Assembly: GCA_036172665.1 (NCBI GenBank)
Contig: CM069871.1
Coordinates: forward strand, 57,038,713 to 57,102,712
DNA: 64,000 nt
Direction: 5' to 3'
Source of the DNA: Prosopocoilus inquinatus
Lineage: Eukaryota; Arthropoda; Insecta; Coleoptera; Lucanidae
Under the pieces are notes generated by a model, which was given only the letters and a program-made list of their open reading frames with translations, had not been told where the DNA came from and searched no databases. Below, one piece after another: positions 36,956 through 47,638 of the stretch. The translations under genes were made by a program, and so were the position numbers. Numbering within the stretch: position 1 is the first letter of the stretch; each line of letters begins with the position of its first letter.

Positions 36956-37865
36956 GACCTACAATAGGTACCTTTTCCAATAACAATTCAACCATAAAGG
37001 GTTTATTTACATTATTAGACTTAATAATAAACAAAGAATCATCTCCACTTTCTAAGAAGTTTTGTTTATTTTTGTTATATGTAGTCATGTTAGCTGACTT
37101 TTTATTTTTCTGTGTTTTCAGTCTACACACAGAAGCTATGTGACCTTTTTTGTTACACATTTTGCAAAAGCAATCACGATAAAAACAGGCATCACTCGTA
37201 TGGTTGGACCTACCGCAAACCGCACACTTCGTTCCCGTCTTGAATGCCTTACGACCTTGCGCTGCCCCAGCTGAAGTCTTGCGCGTAGCGGACAACTGGT
37301 GCATTTCCGGTTCTACTTTAATTTTCGGGACCGCGTACTGTTGAGCCGCCATCTTGTCGCTTGCAATTTCCACCACACGTGCAAAACTGACATCTACTTT
37401 TTCTTCAAACAGGCGATCCTGTACAGGACCCGGGTTAAATCCAATAATGTAGCGATCACGGAGTGCCTTTTCAATTTCGTTTGCCGAAAATTCACAATGA
37501 ACAGCTAAATTACGCACTCTAGCTGCCCATTCTTTCGCACTTTCACTCGACACTTTCTGAGCATTGTAAAATTTAAATCTGGCAGAAAATACTGATACCA
37601 CGGGTTTAAAATGCGCATTTAAAAGTTTTATTAAGTCACTATAACTTAACTCTTCTGGAACCAAGGGTAAAGCCAAATTAAAAACTAATTTATATGCTTC
37701 CTCACTTAGTGAATTAAGCAGAATTGCTCGTTTACGTTCAGTCGCTAATATATTATTAGCTTCAAAATAGTTTTCCAACCGTGGTTTGAAAATCGTCCAG
37801 TCGCTATTTAAATTAAATTCCCGTAAGTGTCCAATCACTTCATTTACCGCTACTGGATCCGCCAT
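36813..37865 (-). CDS. Gag polyprotein with two CCHC zinc knuckles and protease start
   Basis: A 350-codon frame from ATG (37863-37865), only 23 nt after the primer-binding site. The N-terminal ~190 residues are helical and match the general retrotransposon Gag capsid pattern (a SDW-IFKPRLENYF block, then EEAYKLV and KEWAARVRNLA). Two knuckles follow, both CX2CX4HX4C: C214-C227 and C234-C247. A linker leads to the protease motif QIDTGA (Asp 306), after which a run of Thr codons and a divergent tail end the frame. Gag packages the element RNA into virus-like particles. The last ~40 residues are probably not native protease sequence, because the expected residues lie in the -1 frame. Confidence 0.92.
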   Translation of the reverse strand: MADPVAVNEVIGHLREFNLNSDWTIFKPRLENYFEANNILATERKRAILLNSLSEEAYKLVFNLALPLVPEELSYSDLIKLLNAHFKPVVSVFSARFKFYNAQKVSSESAKEWAARVRNLAVHCEFSANEIEKALRDRYIIGFNPGPVQDRLFEEKVDVSFARVVEIASDKMAAQQYAVPKIKVEPEMHQLSATRKTSAGAAQGRKAFKTGTKCAVCGRSNHTSDACFYRDCFCKMCNKKGHIASVCRLKTQKNKKSANMTTYNKNKQNFLESGDDSLFIIKSNNVNKPFMVELLLEKVPIVGQIDTGATTTTTVYQPYLMNCGNINLTNFNCHLQIKLYFFTMAINWRP

Positions 37866-37888
37866 TTTACGGTATTTTAAATCGCACT

Positions 37889-37901
37889 ATCCTCGTCGCC
37901 A
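37889..37901 (-). promoter_or_regulatory. Primer-binding site, tRNA-Ser(GCU) type
   Basis: In element orientation TGGCGACGAGGAT lies 1 nt after the 5' LTR. It is the complement of ATCCTCGTCGCCA, which matches the 3' end of animal tRNA-Ser(GCU) as I recall it, including the CCA. Mag-lineage elements are known to use tRNA-Ser. Confidence 0.85.
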
Positions 37902-37902
37902 C

Positions 37903-38085
37903 TGTAACTTTTGGGCACTCGTAGAGAATAAATTGATACTCTTTTAATTTTACCCCATTTATTTACATATGTGTGTACAACTTAGCCATCACAAACATAC
38001 TGTCGCTCGCACAGAATGATTGCTTATCTCCATAACAAAAACTAGTACCGCAAGTAACCCTACGCGAATTTTAAAATACATCACA
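37903..38085 (-). repeat. 5' LTR of Mag-like element
   Basis: 183 bp, identical to 33634-33816, with TG...CA ends. It should carry the element promoter and polyadenylation signals. Confidence 0.97.
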
Positions 38086-38090
38086 TGAAT

Positions 38091-38939
38091 AATATAATTT
38101 TCTTAGAAACTTCAATTCAGTGCCCCTACTGACATTTCTTATATTAAATTGATCTTATTTTATAATTACAATTAAGTTTTGTTTAGAAGTGTATATAAGG
38201 TGCTTTCTTTCACTCACAAAATCGTGATCCAAACGTGTTTGGATTGAATTATGGTTATTTACAAATGAACTGTCAATCAAAAATTCAAGTCAGGTATTTT
38301 GTTGCAACAACTACGAAATTCAGGTCCAAACTATTCGAAACACGATTCAAACTTTTAAGCAAAAGAAAGCACCTTAAGATTAAATTAAAAAAGCTATTGT
38401 TTTTCTTTTGCCAACTACTGGTTTTTTTTTTTACTGAACTATCAACTGTTCAAACGAAAAATAATGTGGAAATACTGCCTCCACGTTTCTAAAAAGTTAC
38501 CATCATTACCATTATAGGTCTCAAGTTCGATTAGAAAGATCCACTAAAGCTAGGTTCATATGCATCGGGATACGAAAAATATTTTTCTGATTGGTTCTTT
38601 CGCTTCGGGATCAGTGGATTTCATTTTTCCACCGCAATCTCATATGCTTGATATTTGGCATTGCGGTCATTGTATTGCCCAATGTTGGGGCCTGTACAGA
38701 CCACGCTATCTACGTTTTGTATTGATTTATAAATGTAGGTAGGTATGATGTCCTATTAAGAAATTAAAGATAAGTTGTTCCATACGTGAGAATTTCTGGT
38801 CTTTTAAAAACCATCTTGAACAGCCACACAGTCACTAAACCCAACACACGTCTTCGGACTCAACACCCAAATATGAGTGTTTACATTGATTTGCAAGAGC
38901 TAAACTGAACGTATCCACTTCCAAAAGGTAGAAATTAAA
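38091..38939. other. Gene-free stretch
   Basis: No supported gene. An 85-codon frame at 38235-38492 has no recognisable domain. Confidence 0.4.
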
Positions 38940-39218
38940 CTGGGTGATAAACGCGCTCGTTTTTAAAGTAAATGCACTACAATATCAATTAAACATTTTT
39001 GAGCCAAGATGACTATGTGCAGTGCCGGCTTAACGTCCCATCACAAGGTCACATCGAGTAGCTATTACAAAAACTGTAAGTTATATCACATAACATTCAC
39101 TCTCAGAAACTTACATTACTTAGAACAATAATTTATTTAATTTATTCCTTTCAATTTCGTACTTGTACGGCCTTAGTAAACACGCCCCTAACTAAAATAC
39201 TTATTCTGAATCGCCCTG
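38940..39218. mobile_element. Diverged second copy of the 31425-31782 MITE
   Basis: The right ~70 bp (39150-39218) aligns with 31711-31782, including AATTTCG-ACTTG, TTAGT-AA-ACGCCCC and TGAATC-CCCTG. A CTGGGTGAT word at 38940 may be the matching left end. No clear flanking TA at the right end, so it has decayed. Confidence 0.6.
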
Positions 39219-40224
39219 TTTTTACTTATTTACTTATGTTTTATAATAGAAAGAAGTTATAGTTAGCAATTTAACATCTCTCTGAGAATCTCGAGGCCTC
39301 ATATAAATTAAATCTCAATCAAGTTTAAAAACCTTGAAATAAAGCATTATACAGGGTTACAACTAATTATAGAAACATTATGGGGATCTCGTAAACTATA
39401 AGAGATACAAATGTGGTTAAATTATAGAAAAGTTGCGCTGTCTTGAGGTCTAAAAAACTATGCAAAAAAATCTTTCCTATTTTCATTCGTTTTTGAAATA
39501 TCTTCAAAAAACTGAAAATTTTCTTTTTCGAAAATCTCGAATTTCTTCTTTACTTCTTACGATAGAATGATAAAATTCGGTGTTCTTATATTAAATTCGA
39601 TGGACAACTTAATGCAGTTCGAGAAAATAGGTTAGGTTTGACAGTTTCGTAGATACATCTGTCAACTGTTTCTTTTCTTATGGATTCTGCCTTAGATATT
39701 CATAACACGTGATGCAGAAATGTTTTTCGAATACGACCATATGAACATTTATGCTTTCGTTTTGAAACAAAATATTATGTTACCAAGAATTTTTGTTAAC
39801 AAAAATTTGTAAATAAGTACCATAATTTGAATAAGATTTATTAATTTAATAATAATTTTAGTTTTGCATGTTTACACGCATCTGCCTACTGGACATTTTT
39901 TTTCAAAATCTTTTGTAGTATCTTGATATTTTGTTTTAAAACAAAATCATAAGTGTGCCTTATGGTCGTATTCAGATTTTCTTTTTGTATCACGTGGTAT
40001 GAATAGCAAAGATAGCTTCCGTAAGAAAAAAGACAGTTGACAGTCGTATCTGCAAAACTGTGAATTCTAATCTATTTCTTCGAACTCTATTAGATTGCTT
40101 TCGCTAGAATTTTGTGATTCTACTTTAATAAATATTTTGATAGGCTCCAAAATAGTGCACCCTTTTTTTGTAATTTAACCGTCTTTGTATCTCTTATAGT
40201 TTACGAGATCCCCATGGTGGCCCT

Positions 40225-40241
40225 TTAACCCAGATATGCCT
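40225..40241. repeat. piggyBac left end: TTAA plus 13-bp TIR
   Basis: TTAA at 40225-40228 followed by CCCAGATATGCCT, the exact inverse of 42563-42575. CCC next to TTAA is the hallmark of piggyBac termini. Confidence 0.95.
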
Positions 40242-40414
40242 ATAGTACTATATGTAGGACGACAATTCAAAGTTCCCTCCTTGAATTATATGACAAGTGC
40301 TGCCTCTGTTATATATTATTTTATCTTCAAACAAGTCTATTGTTTCTTGACAAGTCACCATTTCAGCGGGAATTGTCGTTAATAATCAAAAAATTGTTTT
40401 TGGTTTGTGTTGAA

Positions 40415-42368
40415 ATGGAATTTTGCGATATAAGATTTACAGGGTAAGTATTTCTTTGCATAGTGTTTAGTTATTTTGTAAACAACTAATTATTCGATAT
40501 AATGAATGTTGTAACTTTACATAGGTGGCGTTAATTATTAGGTTACTTTCAAGAATTTTTTGTTACGTGTGATTTTTTGAAGACGTCCTACATGTAGGAC
40601 GTCATTAACAAGACCTGTGTTACAATATTTTTTAAACCTTACATACACCCTGAAATAACAAATTCATTGCTGTTTTAGGGGCTTAACCCTAAATGAAGCA
40701 TTGGCTATGATAGAGGATGAAGATTTTCCTCATGCGGGGGTAGATATTGTTATGCTTCCTCCAGAGAATTCATGTGTTGACTTTACTGATGAGGATTCTG
40801 GAGACGAAGGAAATTTTTATCCTAATAATTTACCGGGTAGTCAGCTAAGAGCAACTGCTGAAGTAATCGATAGTGGTAAATATCAGCCAGGAAATCATCT
40901 TGATCCACACTTCGATGAGGAAGAGGAGATTCCACTCGCTCAATTATCAAGATACAATAATAACAGGAGAAAAATTCAAACAACAAGCAAATGGATAAAT
41001 AAAGATCTGACTGAGCGATCCGATGAAGAATTTCCTGGTGATATCTACAATGTGTCAATAGAAAAGTTGACACCATTGGAACTCTTTGAGATATTCTTAG
41101 ACGAAAATATTATTGACGTGATGGTTGAAGAAACAAATTGATATGCTTCTAAAAAAAAACCTAGTAACATATCCAAAAGTGAAATGAAGTGCTTCTTGGG
41201 AGTTCTTATACTTAGTGGGTATATGCAACTCCCAAGACGCCGTATGTTTTCGGAAAGAGAGAAAGACGCGCACCACGAACTTGCCTCCACAGCAATATCA
41301 CGAGATCGATTCGAATTTATTATGAGTCACTTTCACCTCACAGACAATAATACTCTTGATCGCAAGGATAAATTTGCAAAAATAAGACCCTTATTTGTTC
41401 ATTTGAATCAAGTATGTTTAAAATTTGCACCATTTCAGAAATCACATTGCGTTGACGAAGCTATGATACCCTACTATGGGCGCCATGGATGTAAGCAATA
41501 CATCCATGGAAAGCCTATCCGATATGGTTTCAAATTCTGGATGGGATGTACACGTTTAGGGTACGTCAACTAGTTCGAACCATATCAAGGAGCAACCCAT
41601 CTAGGGACAAAATATAAAGAGTTAGGAGTAGGGAGCAGGCGTTGTTCTTACGTATACTGATTGTTTGAAATCTAGATGGCCAGATGTGCAGTTTCATTTA
41701 TATTTTGATAATATTTTCACTTCCATTCCGCTTCTAAATAAATTAACTGAAAAGAAACTGAAAGGCACTGGAACAATCAGAACAAATCGAGTGCCGAACA
41801 ATCCTTTCTCGCCCAAGCGCATGAAGAAAGAAGCTCGTGGATATTATGAATATAAACTGTGTGAGTCCCCGACAATAATGGCAATACAGTGGAATGACAA
41901 TAGCATAGTCACCATGTGCTCAAATGCTGCGGGTGTACAACCTGTTCGTCACGCCAAAAGATTTTCTCAACGCGAAAAAAGAAATGTATATATTGATCAA
42001 CCATATATGTTTAGTTTATACAATGCGAATATGGGAGGCGTTGATCGGTGCGATGAAAATGTAAGTCTATATAGAACGTCGATTAGGGGCATAAAATCGT
42101 ATTTTCCTTTGATTTCACAATGCATTGATCTTGCTGTCCATAACGCATGATAGCCTTGGGTTTACTCCAGCAAAATAAAAAAACTACCGGAGGCTTTGCG
42201 AGAGGACGACCCGGTCAAGCTGAAAATCTTTCAATTCGATATGATCGAATTGATCACTATGTAATACCCCAGGATAAACAAATTAAATGTCGTCACTGCC
42301 ACATGAAGGCCACCACCAGATGCAAAAAATGCGATGTTAAATGTTTTGTAGCATACCACACCTTATAA
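40415..42368 (+). pseudogene. piggyBac transposase pseudogene
   Basis: Exon 1 appears to be ATG at 40415 to 40443, then GTAAGT (40444-40449), with an acceptor TTTTAG ending at 40678. Exon 2 starts at 40679 in phase and continues into the acidic N-terminal region (40701-41138). The three catalytic Asp residues are present: in CVDEAMIPYYGRHG (41454-41456), LYFDN (41707-41709) and NMGGVDRCDE (42043-42045). The C-terminal cysteine-rich domain (C-X2-C-X7-C-X2-C-X3-C-X4-H, 42288-42359) binds zinc in this family. Lesions: TGA at 41139-41141; TAG near 41571; a 1-nt frame change near 41630; tandem stops at 42148-42153 with an apparent loss of about 20 codons and another frame change before the last segment. 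The enzyme would excise and insert DNA at TTAA. This copy cannot. Confidence 0.93.
40582..40603. repeat. Perfect 22-bp palindrome in the piggyBac intron
   Basis: Each half is GACGTCCTACA, and the two halves are exact complements. The word TGTAGGAC also occurs near the 5' end at 40253-40260, so it may be a transposase or regulatory binding site. It lies inside the inferred intron. Confidence 0.85.
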
Positions 42369-42562
42369 TAACTGCCGTTAAATTTGAAAATAAAGCTTTC
42401 ATTTCGTAAAATATAGCAGTGATTGTTCCTAACGACCTATATTTAGACCTAGCCCTAAAGGGCATGCAGGTATTTGCTGTGAATTTCTAACAATATTTTT
42501 GACTTTATCACAAAAGTGATAATTGCAGCAAAAAAAAATTTTTATTTCCCTGAAAATTTTTC

Positions 42563-42579
42563 AGGCATATCTGGGTTAA
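42563..42579. repeat. piggyBac right end: 13-bp TIR plus TTAA
   Basis: AGGCATATCTGGG at 42563-42575 followed by TTAA at 42576-42579, the exact inverse of the left end. Confidence 0.95.
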
Positions 42580-42596
42580 TTAGTTCTAACCCTGTA

Positions 42597-44930
42597 GAAA
42601 TTATAATAAAACATTTACGCAGTTTATTCCATAAAGCTTTTTTATCCTAAATATTAAAAACGATCTTGTTCAAAATAACTGTAAAACGTTTGCCCCTAAT
42701 GATTTAATATGATTTTAAAAGAGCCCTCACATTATAACAGTGCTTCCTGCTTACTCAAGTGAATAGCAAGGCAGTCCAATTCATTTCACGATTTATATTG
42801 AACGTGGACATACTCTTTTTTTAATGATGACTTGACTTTATTAATAACGCCCCGCGAGCAGGAAGACCCGGCGAGGAGGAATGATTGATGAAAACATCGA
42901 AAGGAAAGATGTAATCTTCCATTAAAACAATGCTTCGTCTAACTCAGCCCGAGAAACAATTAATTTTTGAATCGCACCAAATTAATGGTCCATTCCATCC
43001 AGCTCACAGCCCCCGACTCAGTTTCTTGCAATTATTATTTGAAAGTATTTCTCAAAGTAAAGCCAGTGATAAGTGCACTACTTTACAACAGTAACCCAGA
43101 TTGCGAGCACTTCCAAAAGCAGCATAAGTTTATTGTTTTAATCAGTGGTTTAGGTAGCGGATTTATAAATACATACGGTCTGAACGAGAACACTTTGAAA
43201 ATCAATAAAGCTGAAATTACAATATTTCGGCTTCTTTAGATACTTTATACTTCTTTAAGAAGTTTCAGTCTAGCCGACGGACACGAGTTACTAGACTGCA
43301 AAGTCGACAATTTTCCACAGCTGTGCCATATACCCACCCCGAAACTCTCTCGTAAATTGTTAGTTTGGTTATTGATTATTGTGAAGTTGCTTTTATGTCA
43401 CATTCGTATAAGCGTATCATTAGCGATAACCCTAGAATAAAAATCTAAAAGCACACATCATAACAGAATGATACTTTGTTACAAACGAATCGAATTTGCT
43501 CAAATCAGAAATGAACGTCTCACTCAAATGATAGTACTTAACTATATCTGTAGCTATTGTAATGAAAGTGTGTCCATTGGAAAGCACAGTAAATAACGAG
43601 TATTCAATTGAAAAGTTCAAATTGATTCCTTAATTAAAGGGGATAAAGGTTCACAGATTGACAGGTATTGGTTTTAAAACAGATGTTACGTTTAATATTT
43701 TGCGTTAATTTAACTAAAGGACCTGTAAATTATTTTAATTCTGAAAGTAATTTGATAATTCTCTGCATTAATGTAGCCCAAGCAACATTCATATACGTTT
43801 AATAAAGGATAAAATGTCCGCGAGGTAGATGTTGAAAAAACGTGTTCCGTATACTAAATACGATGTTTCTGTATCAAAGTGGTATAACGTATACGTTTAT
43901 TAGACAGCTTAAAACATGTAGGTTGACCGTAACCGTTAATAAATATAAAAATGTCGAACCAAAACCAAAATATGGTTGAATACACGAAAATTAAACCAAA
44001 GCATATTGCTTGGGAGGTATCTTTCTAAAATAATAAGTTTTGTACGAAAAATAATGTAAAATTGTTCTATACAGGATGCGTCATTGGTATAGATTTCTTC
44101 AATAGTTTTTGTATGCCTGTATTACCAATCTAATATCAGGAAGATGTGAAAAGTTGTTTAAATATATAAAATTGTGTCAAATGTCAAATAAATACATCTT
44201 CGCCGAATACCTCACTTCTTTCGGAATTACAAACATACATTAGGTACCGTGGATTAAAATAATTTAAGGCGTACAACTTCCTCCCTTTTCCTTTTGAAGT
44301 CATTTTTCACAATAAAAAAAGAATGAACTCAAATGAGCAGGTAAGACGAAAGCAATTTAAGAAACCGATACCCACAACCTTAAACTAATTTACTTCGAGA
44401 TGAACATTTCTATTGTGCCGCTAATGCAACTGCACCTTGGAGATGAAGACATAGCTTCATCGATTGTAGCGCCCTTTGTTGCTTATTCGAAATAACAGCT
44501 TCAATTTCTCAATCTAACGCAGAGGCCAATTTGCAGTAAGTCGGCATTATTTGCGAAGTTTTCAGTTAAAAGCGGGCGTTATTATTCGTAGATGTTAGAT
44601 GCGGGTGAGCGGTGCATTCGCGGATTTCATACAAAGGACCATTATTCATGAAGTTTTTTTTTGTTTTTAATAAGACAGTACTTTACGTCGCCTCGCTCTG
44701 AAACCACTTATTATTGGAGCGTAAGATAATGAACGTTTCGCTCATACCATTATATTTTCCTTCTAACATCTTTAAAAATTTATTTTTGATTAATTATGGC
44801 GTAACTGTTCTTTCTCTGATTGAGTACTTTATATTTATTGAAAATGTTCACGTTAATGCGCCCTGCCGATTTATGTTAGAAAAGAAAAGGTATTGGTTAA
44901 CAATTAAAGTGTTCTTTTCAAAATAGCCCA

Positions 44931-44931
<1 letters not shown>
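42597..44931. other. Gene-free stretch
   Basis: No supported gene. The 90-codon frame at 42967-43239 has no recognisable domain. A TACAGGATGCGTCATTGG word near 44073 may be an isolated left end of a TA element. The stretch ends at the LINE tail. Confidence 0.35.

Positions 44932-44968
<37 letters not shown>
44932..44968 (-). repeat. (TTAC)n 3' tail of a LINE
   Basis: About nine GTAA units on plus, directly joined to the 3' untranslated region of the minus-strand LINE. Microsatellite tails of this kind are typical of non-LTR retrotransposon 3' ends. Confidence 0.85.
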
Positions 44969-45957
44969 CATTTATTTACCCATCATGTGACGGTACAGTA
45001 TACATAAAAATAAAGTATTCATAATAATAAGTATAAAAATGTCCTTAAAATTAAAACTAAAATTAATAAAATTATTAAAACAAGATTAGAAAGTACACAT
45101 TAAAGTATAGGTCTAATAAAACAATATTCTTAACATGTTCTGTCATGGAAGTCGTTGGAAAGGAACTCCTCAATAGAGTAAAACGCACAACTCAAGAGAA
45201 AAGGTTTGACTTTCTGCCTAAAAGCTTTTGAGTTATTTACATCCCTTAGGTGGTTAGGTAGTTTATTGAATAAAACTCTACCAAGGTAGTATGGAGAGTT
45301 TTACATAAAGATGAATTAGGTAGCGGCAGTGTCAAGTCGTTGCCTGCTCGTGTGTAATGATTATGAACTTTTTCACGTTTAGAAATGAAACTTAAGTGTT
45401 TAAAAATCATTGAAAGGACTTCTAAAATAAAAAGGGAAATTAGAGTTAGTATCTGTTTTTCAATGAATAGACGTCTGCAGTGAGCTCTAAAATCTGATCC
45501 AGTGATTATGCGAATCGCTTTCTTTTGAATTTTAAATAAAGTGTTTAAGTTTTCCTTCGAAGAGAAACCCCAGTAACAAATACCATATCTTAGTCGCGAC
45601 TCAAACAAAGAATGATATACAGCCCTTGCCTCAACAAATCCAATCTCCGCCGTGACAACTCTCAGGGCATAACATGTTTTTGATAACTGATTAGTTAATA
45701 GCGAAATATGGTGTTTCCATTTTAAAGAAGTATCAACCAGAATACCTAAAAATTTTATGCTTTTTTCTTGTTCAATTTTAATGTCATTAATATGTATGTC
45801 CAACTGACTATGGCTATTGTATAAAATAACTTTAGTTTTGTTTAAGTTAAGAGATAATCTGCTGCAATCAAACCAAGATTTAATTAGAGACAAATCATTA
45901 ATCATTGTAGTCTGTAAAGATTCAATACTCGAAGCGTGCCATGTCACAAAGCTTTAT
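44969..45957 (-). pseudogene. 5'-truncated LINE (RT C-terminal part)
   Basis: On minus, the copy starts at the residue after the RT catalytic FADD: the frame 45246-45947 begins T-W-H-A-S-S-I. It continues through SLNLNKTK, KFLGILVDTSLKWKHHI, SRLRYGICYWG, FKIQKKAIRIITG and HNHYTRAGNDLTLPLP. A frame change near 45246 shifts the final ~30 residues into another frame ending near 45145; then come a 3' UTR and the (TTAC)n tail. It is clearly the same family as 25320-27377 (HYTR/YFTRN and LPLP blocks) but differs in tail sequence. No catalytic Asp pair remains. Confidence 0.87.
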
Positions 45958-46950
45958 TTTGGGGATATCGAAAAAAACTGATTATGTAATAGACCTTTCT
46001 GGATTTTATATGTTGGTTGGATTCAAATAATGAGGAAAAGTATGAATATATCTGGGCTGCAATGCGAATTTTAATAATTTTAGTAAAGTTTAACAAAGTT
46101 TGTTTGCCAAGGGTTGTTTTTGCAAGAAAAACAATACAACATTTTAGAGAAAAGATAAATTTATATAGTTAAAGTTCCTAAAAATGGCAAACATAAAAGT
46201 AATACTGTTTTTAAGTTCACCGCCAAAAAAGTGTTATTTTCAGTGGAGTATAAAAGAATATCAAAAATCTTTCAAAGCGTACAAAAATGACAAGAAGAAA
46301 TCTGCTTTTAGTTAATTTTCAACGTCTTTTTTAAAATTTCAAATCTGTACCCTAAAATTTCGAACGCTTCCAAAAAAGAAAGATCACAAAAAGTAAAAAA
46401 AAATCTAGATATTGCTATGAGAGGTTTCTTTTGTAAAACAAATATTTCTCCACTAACAGCGCGTTTAGTTTTTTTTACATTTAAGTTGCAAATGGTAAGA
46501 AAGATGAAAAGTTAAAATCACATTAAGAGAGGAACACCCTGTACATCAGATAACTAAGTTTAATTAATAGTTTAGGGAGGTGACTATTAGGGTGGCCCTT
46601 ATTTTTTGACTTTCTAAAAGTTTAGCTTCCACCCCCCTATCTTGTTTCAATCAACAAAAAAAGAATCTGTGCAAACTCTTAGCTCAATCGGATAACTGCG
46701 AGGCGACTCTCATCGACCATAAAGTTTTGAAATTTCCGTCCAGAAAATGCCTTTTTATTTTTTTAAATTTTTTTAATCACTTGTAAGTTATAGTGGAATG
46801 TAAAAAGCAATGAAAATTAATGCGAGTTTTCATTAATTTAATTAGTACATAATTTTTTTCCTGTAGTGTATGATGCTAAGCTAAGTAGATGTTAACGTGA
46901 ATTATAACTATTAATGAGATTTTTCTTTAATAGGGTTAAATAAACTTATA
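45958..46950. other. Gene-free stretch with isolated element ends
   Basis: No gene. GGAACACCCTGTA at 46531-46543 looks like a right end of a TA element, and AGGGTGGCCCTTATTTTTTG at 46589-46608 like a left end; neither has a partner that I can find in this window. Confidence 0.4.
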
Positions 46951-47638
46951 TACAGTTTGTCCATTTTTCGAGTGCCACTTTGGAGATCTCGCTTATCTTA
47001 AGAGATACCAGGTTAGTTAAATTAGGGCAAAGTTGCGCATTTTCATGCTGAATAATAATCTGAAAAGAAATTTGAAATATCTTCAATAGTTTTGAAAATA
47101 TTGAAAAAAAACAAAATTTCTGATTTTCCTTTTTAATTTTTCACGATAAACTAATCGTATTAAGCAAGACATTTGAAATAGGATCAAACTGTCAAACTTT
47201 TGTTCACAATAAAAGAACGTTTTGTTTTCCAAGACACTCTTCGCAAAAATTGAATTTTTGGCAAAAATGTCATATTGGACCACCAATCATGTGTGTTACA
47301 CAGTTGTAAAGAGAAAGAAAAACGTAATCTCAAAATGTTAAAACCCAAAATGGCATCCATACGAAAAAATTATTGAAATGGGGATGCCATATTCGAATTC
47401 TCGATAAAATAGTGTCTGAATAATGTCTTGGTTAGATATGCTTAATACGATTAGTTTATCGGGAAAAAATTAAAAACGAAAATTAGAAATTTTGTTTCTT
47501 CCTCGATATTTTCAAAACTATTGAAGATATTTCAAATTTCTTTTCAGATTATTATAATTTGCCCCAATTTAATCAATCTCGTATCTCTTAAGTAAGCGAG
47601 ATCCCCACAAGCGGCACTCGAAAAATAGACAGCCTGTA
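46951..47638. mobile_element. TA-flanked foldback element (684 bp)
   Basis: Element 46953-47636 is flanked by TA. The left end is CAGTTTGTCCATTTTTCGAG; the complement of the right end is CAGGCTGTCTATTTTTCGAG. Homology continues for about 230 bp on each side. GATCTCG-N8-AAGAGATAC starts 32 nt from the left end, and GATCTCG-N7-AAGAGATAC starts 33 nt from the right end, as in the 39352 element. The centre (about 47190-47400) is unpaired. No transposase. The frame at 47083-47286 is an arm by-product. Confidence 0.88.

Larger units (their letters stand above)
33629..38090 (-). mobile_element. Mag-like Ty3/Gypsy LTR retrotransposon with target duplications
   Basis: A 4,452-bp element (33634-38085) bounded by identical 183-bp LTRs and by the 5-bp duplication TGAAT at 33629-33633 and 38086-38090. 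It reads on the minus strand: 5' LTR (37903-38085), tRNA-Ser-type PBS, gag with two CCHC knuckles, protease start, pol (RT, RNase H, integrase), PPT, and 3' LTR (33634-33816). No env-like frame follows pol. The pol order (RT-RH-IN), two zinc knuckles and tRNA-Ser priming point to the Mag lineage of Ty3/Gypsy. LTR identity indicates a recent insertion, yet the protease region is split between frames, so this copy probably moved using proteins from an intact relative. Confidence 0.95.
40229..42575 (+). mobile_element. Decayed piggyBac transposon (2,347 bp)
   Basis: Bounded by perfect 13-bp inverted repeats and duplicated TTAA. Contains one transposase gene with an apparent intron, a perfect 22-bp palindrome near its 5' end (40582-40603) and a C-rich zinc-binding C-terminus. 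The gene carries two in-frame stops, a frame change and an apparent deletion, so the copy is not autonomous. It is nested in the right inverted repeat of the foldback element. Confidence 0.95.
39350..42596. mobile_element. TA-flanked foldback element carrying a nested piggyBac
   Basis: Without the insertion the element would be about 892 bp. Its left end at 39352 reads CAGGGTTACAACTAATTA. The right end, read in complement from 42594, is CAGGGTTAGAACTAATTA, then the piggyBac copy, then GGCC-CCATGGGGATCTCG. TA dinucleotides flank both ends (39350-39351 and 42595-42596). The inverted-repeat homology extends inward for hundreds of bases; for example, 39680-39780 pairs with 39935-40060. The subterminal motif GATCTCG-N8-AAGAGATAC begins 33 nt from the left end. 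The piggyBac copy used a TTAA inside the right arm, so it arrived later. Confidence 0.85.

Noticed and set aside
42967..43239. 90-codon plus-strand frame
   Set aside because: No recognisable domain or codon signature, in AT-rich DNA with similar chance frames.
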